From: an uncultured Phascolarctobacterium sp.
GTDB taxonomy: Bacteria > Bacillota > Negativicutes > Acidaminococcales > Acidaminococcaceae
Length of the DNA stretch: 6,305 nucleotides
Direction: 5' to 3'
NCBI GenBank assembly: GCA_900554395.1
Contig: USHB01000093.1
Coordinates: 1 to 6,305 of the forward strand
The position numbers were made by a program, and so were the translations under genes. Below, in pieces: positions 3,961 to 6,305 of this stretch (within the stretch, counting starts at the first letter, position 1; every line of letters begins with the position of its first letter). Below the pieces are notes generated by a model, which was not told the origin of the DNA, did no database searches, and was given only the letters and a program-made list of their open reading frames with translations.

Positions 3961-6027
3961 ATGAAAGAGTATACCGGCGATAGAATTCGCAACGTGGCCA
4001 TTGTGGGTCATGGTGGAGCAGGAACGACATCTGTTACGGAAGGCCTGCTGTACCGTTCCGGTGCAATTACCAGAATGGGCAAGGTTGAAGATGGAGCTAC
4101 CACCACTGACTACGAACCGGAAGAAATTAAACGCGGCGTTTCCGTAAACGCTACTTTGGCACCGGTTGAATGGCGCGATACAAAAATTAACTTTATCGAT
4201 ACCCCGGGCTTTGCTGACTTTGTTGCCGAGGTTAAAGGTGCATTCCGCGCAGTTGACAGTGCGCTGATTGTAGTCTGCGCAACCAGCGGTGTACAGGTTG
4301 GCACCGAGCAATGCTGGAAACTGGCAGAAGAAGCACATCTGCCGCGCATAGTTTTCGTAAACAAAATGGACCGTGAAAATGCTGATTTCGACAGCATTTT
4401 AGATAACCTGCGCGCAAAAATCGGTAAACGCGTATTGCCTTTGCAGCTTCCTTTGGGCAAAGAGTCTGATTTCTGCGGTGTTATTGATATTTATAAAATG
4501 AAGGCTTATAAAGCTAACGGCAATGATTCCATTGAAATGGACATTCCGGAAGAATATATGGAAGCAGCCAAAGAAGCACACGAAAAAATGGTGGAAGCAG
4601 CAGTTGAGGCTGACGATGACTGCATGATGCGCTATCTCGAAGGCGAAACCATCAGCGATAAGGAAATTATGGACTGCCTTATCAAAGGTATCCGCCAGGC
4701 TATTATTTTCCCAGTACTGTGCGGCAGCGCATATAAAGATATCGGCCTTGGCCGCGTAATGAATGCCATTATTGATTACACCTATCCGGCAATTTTGAAT
4801 GACTTTGTTGTTACCAATCCGGAAACCGGCGAAGAAGAAGTACGCGATGCCAACGCGCCGATGGCAGCTTTGGTATTTAAAACAACGTCTGACCCGTTTG
4901 TTGGCCGTCTGAGCTTCTTCAGAGTTTTCAGCGGCAGCATTAAGAGCGACAGCATGGTTTATAACGCCAGCCGCGAAAAAGAAGAACGTTTTGGCACCGT
5001 ATTTACCATGCGCGGCAAAACGCAGATTCCGATGAAAGAAGTTGTTGCGGGCGATATCGGCGTAACTACCAAATTGCAGTTTACCGCAACCGGCGATACT
5101 TTGAGCGATAAAAATTCCCCGGTACTTTTCAAACCTATCGCATTCCCCCTGCCTATGTATACACGCGCTATTTACGCCAAAAAGAAAGGCGAGGAAGAAA
5201 AGATTGCTTCGGCGCTTAACCGCCTGATGGACGAAGACCCGACTATTATTGTTACCAGAAATACCGCAACGAAAGAAACTTTAATCAGCGGTATGGGCGA
5301 CCAGCACATTGAAATAATTATGGAGCGCATGAAACGCAAATTCGGCGTGGAAGCCGACCTGCGCGCACCGATTGTTGAATACCGCGAAACTATCCGCGGC
5401 ACCGCAGCCAATGTTGAAGGCAAACATAAGAAACAATCCGGCGGACACGGGCAATACGGCCATGTTGTTATTAACATGGAACCGCTGCCGCCCGGAAGCG
5501 GATTTGAATTTGTTGATAAAATCTTCGGCGGCGCTGTACCGCGCCAGTACATTCCGGCTGTTGAAAAAGGCATGCGCGAATCTATGGAACATGGCGTTCT
5601 GGCAGGATACCCGGTAGTCGATATTAAAATTACCCTAACAGACGGTTCTTACCATACCGTAGACTCCTCGGAAATGGCATTTAAGATTGCTTCCAATATT
5701 GCCTTTAAAAAAGCTATGGAAAGCGCAAGACCTGTTTTGATGGAGCCTGTTTACAACCTTGATGTATATTGCGCTGAAAGCATGATGGGTGACGTTATCG
5801 GCGATTTGAACAGCAAACGTGGCCGCATTTTGGGCATGCAGAGCCTTGAAGACGGCATGGGCTGCATTAAAGCACAGGTGCCTTATGCAGAAATTACCGA
5901 ATATGCTGTTGACCTGCGTGCGCTGACCCAGGGCCTTGGCACTTTTGAAATGAAGTTTGACCATTACGAAGATGTGCCGCAGAAGATGGCAGAAAAAATT
6001 ATTGCTGAAAGCAAAGAACAGCAGTAA
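3961..6027 (+). CDS. Elongation factor G paralogue (FusA2-like) with altered GTPase motifs
   Basis: A 688-residue, full-length member of the EF-G translational GTPase family, which acts on the ribosome. Order of parts: G domain (about 8-280), domain II (about 300-380), domain III (395-470, including GMGDQHIEI), domain IV (about 473-590, with KQSGGHGQYGHV and YHTVDSSEMAFK) and domain V (about 595-675, with GDVIGDLNSKRGR at 610-622). Guanine-specificity motifs are intact: NKMD (134-137) and SAYK (256-259). Two signature residues are changed. The P-loop reads GHGGAGTT (16-23), with Thr22 where Lys is expected, and switch II reads DTPGFADF (80-87), with Phe84 where the catalytic His of EF-G lies. 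Switch I is RGVSV (58-62), with Ser for the usual Thr. Tyr or Phe at the His position is known in FusA2-type paralogues, so this is probably not the housekeeping EF-G, which should be encoded elsewhere with rpsL, rpsG and tuf. The start is the ATG at 3961 after AAGGGGGAG; longer in-frame GTG and TTG starts are poorly placed. The gene stands alone, without ribosomal protein neighbours. Confidence 0.93.
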   Translation: MKEYTGDRIRNVAIVGHGGAGTTSVTEGLLYRSGAITRMGKVEDGATTTDYEPEEIKRGVSVNATLAPVEWRDTKINFIDTPGFADFVAEVKGAFRAVDSALIVVCATSGVQVGTEQCWKLAEEAHLPRIVFVNKMDRENADFDSILDNLRAKIGKRVLPLQLPLGKESDFCGVIDIYKMKAYKANGNDSIEMDIPEEYMEAAKEAHEKMVEAAVEADDDCMMRYLEGETISDKEIMDCLIKGIRQAIIFPVLCGSAYKDIGLGRVMNAIIDYTYPAILNDFVVTNPETGEEEVRDANAPMAALVFKTTSDPFVGRLSFFRVFSGSIKSDSMVYNASREKEERFGTVFTMRGKTQIPMKEVVAGDIGVTTKLQFTATGDTLSDKNSPVLFKPIAFPLPMYTRAIYAKKKGEEEKIASALNRLMDEDPTIIVTRNTATKETLISGMGDQHIEIIMERMKRKFGVEADLRAPIVEYRETIRGTAANVEGKHKKQSGGHGQYGHVVINMEPLPPGSGFEFVDKIFGGAVPRQYIPAVEKGMRESMEHGVLAGYPVVDIKITLTDGSYHTVDSSEMAFKIASNIAFKKAMESARPVLMEPVYNLDVYCAESMMGDVIGDLNSKRGRILGMQSLEDGMGCIKAQVPYAEITEYAVDLRALTQGLGTFEMKFDHYEDVPQKMAEKIIAESKEQQ

Positions 6028-6041
6028 AATTTAATAACCGG

Positions 6042-6056
6042 CAGATTTGTAATCTG
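6042..6056 (+). repeat. Short perfect hairpin before the terminator
   Basis: CAGATT (6042-6047) and AATCTG (6051-6056) form a perfect 6-bp stem with a TGT loop, between the EF-G paralogue stop and the terminator. No T-run follows, so alone it would not terminate. It may protect the 3' end of the mRNA or simply be chance. Confidence 0.45.
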
Positions 6057-6061
6057 TACTG

Positions 6062-6091
6062 ACGCCGCCGCTTTTAAACGGTGGCGTTTTT
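6062..6091 (+). terminator. Intrinsic terminator between the EF-G paralogue and the ATPase gene
   Basis: ACGCCGCCG (6062-6070) pairs with CGGTGGCGT (6079-6087) with one G-U pair around an 8-nt loop, followed by five T residues (6087-6091). The next gene starts only 16 bp beyond the T-run and no clear promoter lies between, so the structure may be a leaky terminator that lowers expression of the downstream gene. Confidence 0.85.
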
Positions 6092-6107
6092 AACTGGGGT
6101 ATGATAT

Positions 6108-6305
6108 ATGCTGTATTTAAAAAGTTTTACTTTTCCTTCTGACGGGGAAGAGTTTGATTTTATTATTAACATTAAGGAAAAATGTTACAATTCGTTTTAT
6201 CCGTTTAAAATTTTATCGCAGCGCGGGGTAGAGCGGCTTGATTTTGAACCGGTAACAATTTTGTACGGCAGCAACGGCTGCGGCAAAACAACGGCTTTAA
6301 ACGTC
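6108..6305 (+). CDS. AAA/ABC-type ATPase, N-terminal part (3' end outside window)
   Basis: The first 66 residues of a P-loop ATPase are present and the frame is open to the right edge. The protein opens with LYLKSFTFPS and an acidic stretch, then a beta-rich segment containing CYNSFYPFKIL (26-36), then FEPVTILYG leading into the Walker A motif GSNGCGKTT (54-62), complete with its Lys60. This pattern matches single-domain ATPases of the AAA/ABC-type annotated in Firmicutes as ATP-binding proteins of unknown role, rather than a typical transporter subunit; the signature, Walker B and other motifs lie outside the window, so the choice is open. The ATG at 6108 has GGGGT (6096-6100) seven bases upstream. 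It follows the EF-G paralogue across a terminator and may be expressed partly by read-through. Confidence 0.85.
   Translation, partial: MLYLKSFTFPSDGEEFDFIINIKEKCYNSFYPFKILSQRGVERLDFEPVTILYGSNGCGKTTALNV

Noticed and set aside
3957..3983. Overlapping short frame from ATG 3957 (8 codons, then TAG) as a leader peptide
   Set aside because: Its ATG is only one base from the GGAG core, too close for normal initiation, while the ATG at 3961 is well spaced.

Overview
The window looks like chromosomal DNA of an anaerobic Firmicute. The signs are strong AAGGAGG-type ribosome binding sites, AT-rich sigma-A-like promoters, intrinsic terminators after most genes, and a cluster of iron-sulfur and flavin redox genes (rubredoxin, 3Fe-4S and 2x[4Fe-4S] proteins). 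The mix of an O-antigen-type sugar gene (rfbB) with these clostridial-type redox genes and moderate GC would suit the Negativicutes (for example Acidaminococcaceae or Veillonellales), but this is a guess from general character, not from a marker.

Layout, left to right. (1) The C-terminal part of dTDP-glucose 4,6-dehydratase (rfbB/rmlB) enters from the left edge and ends at 494. (2) A bidirectional terminator (498-535) separates it from a convergent small minus-strand gene (544-765) for a 73-residue Tyr/Asp-rich protein of unknown function with an excellent ribosome binding site and promoter. (3) Back-to-back promoters at about 796-848 share their -35 DNA and drive the small gene leftward and a rubredoxin-glutamate synthase-like fusion (907-2316) rightward; a terminator follows. 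(4) An AT-rich 229-bp intergenic region carries a perfect TTGACT/AGTCAA inverted repeat, an extended -10 promoter and a possible second promoter. (5) A two-gene operon follows: an unrecognised 129-residue protein (2578-2967) and, 9 bp on, a 2x[4Fe-4S] ferredoxin-nitroreductase fusion (2977-3786), closed by a strong terminator. (6) An elongation factor G paralogue (3961-6027) follows an AT-rich leader. (7) After a hairpin and a terminator, an ATPase gene with a clear Walker A motif begins at 6108 and runs off the right edge.

The central redox genes (rubredoxin-flavoprotein, unknown protein, ferredoxin-nitroreductase) are flavin/iron-sulfur enzymes that could share electron donors in an anaerobe, but nothing in the sequence proves a common pathway. 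The most notable observation is the EF-G paralogue: it keeps an almost canonical body, including the domain IV/V parts used in translocation, but lacks two signature GTPase residues. The P-loop lysine is Thr22 (codon ACG) and the catalytic switch II histidine is Phe84. I found no rRNA or tRNA gene, CRISPR array, insertion sequence or prophage gene.
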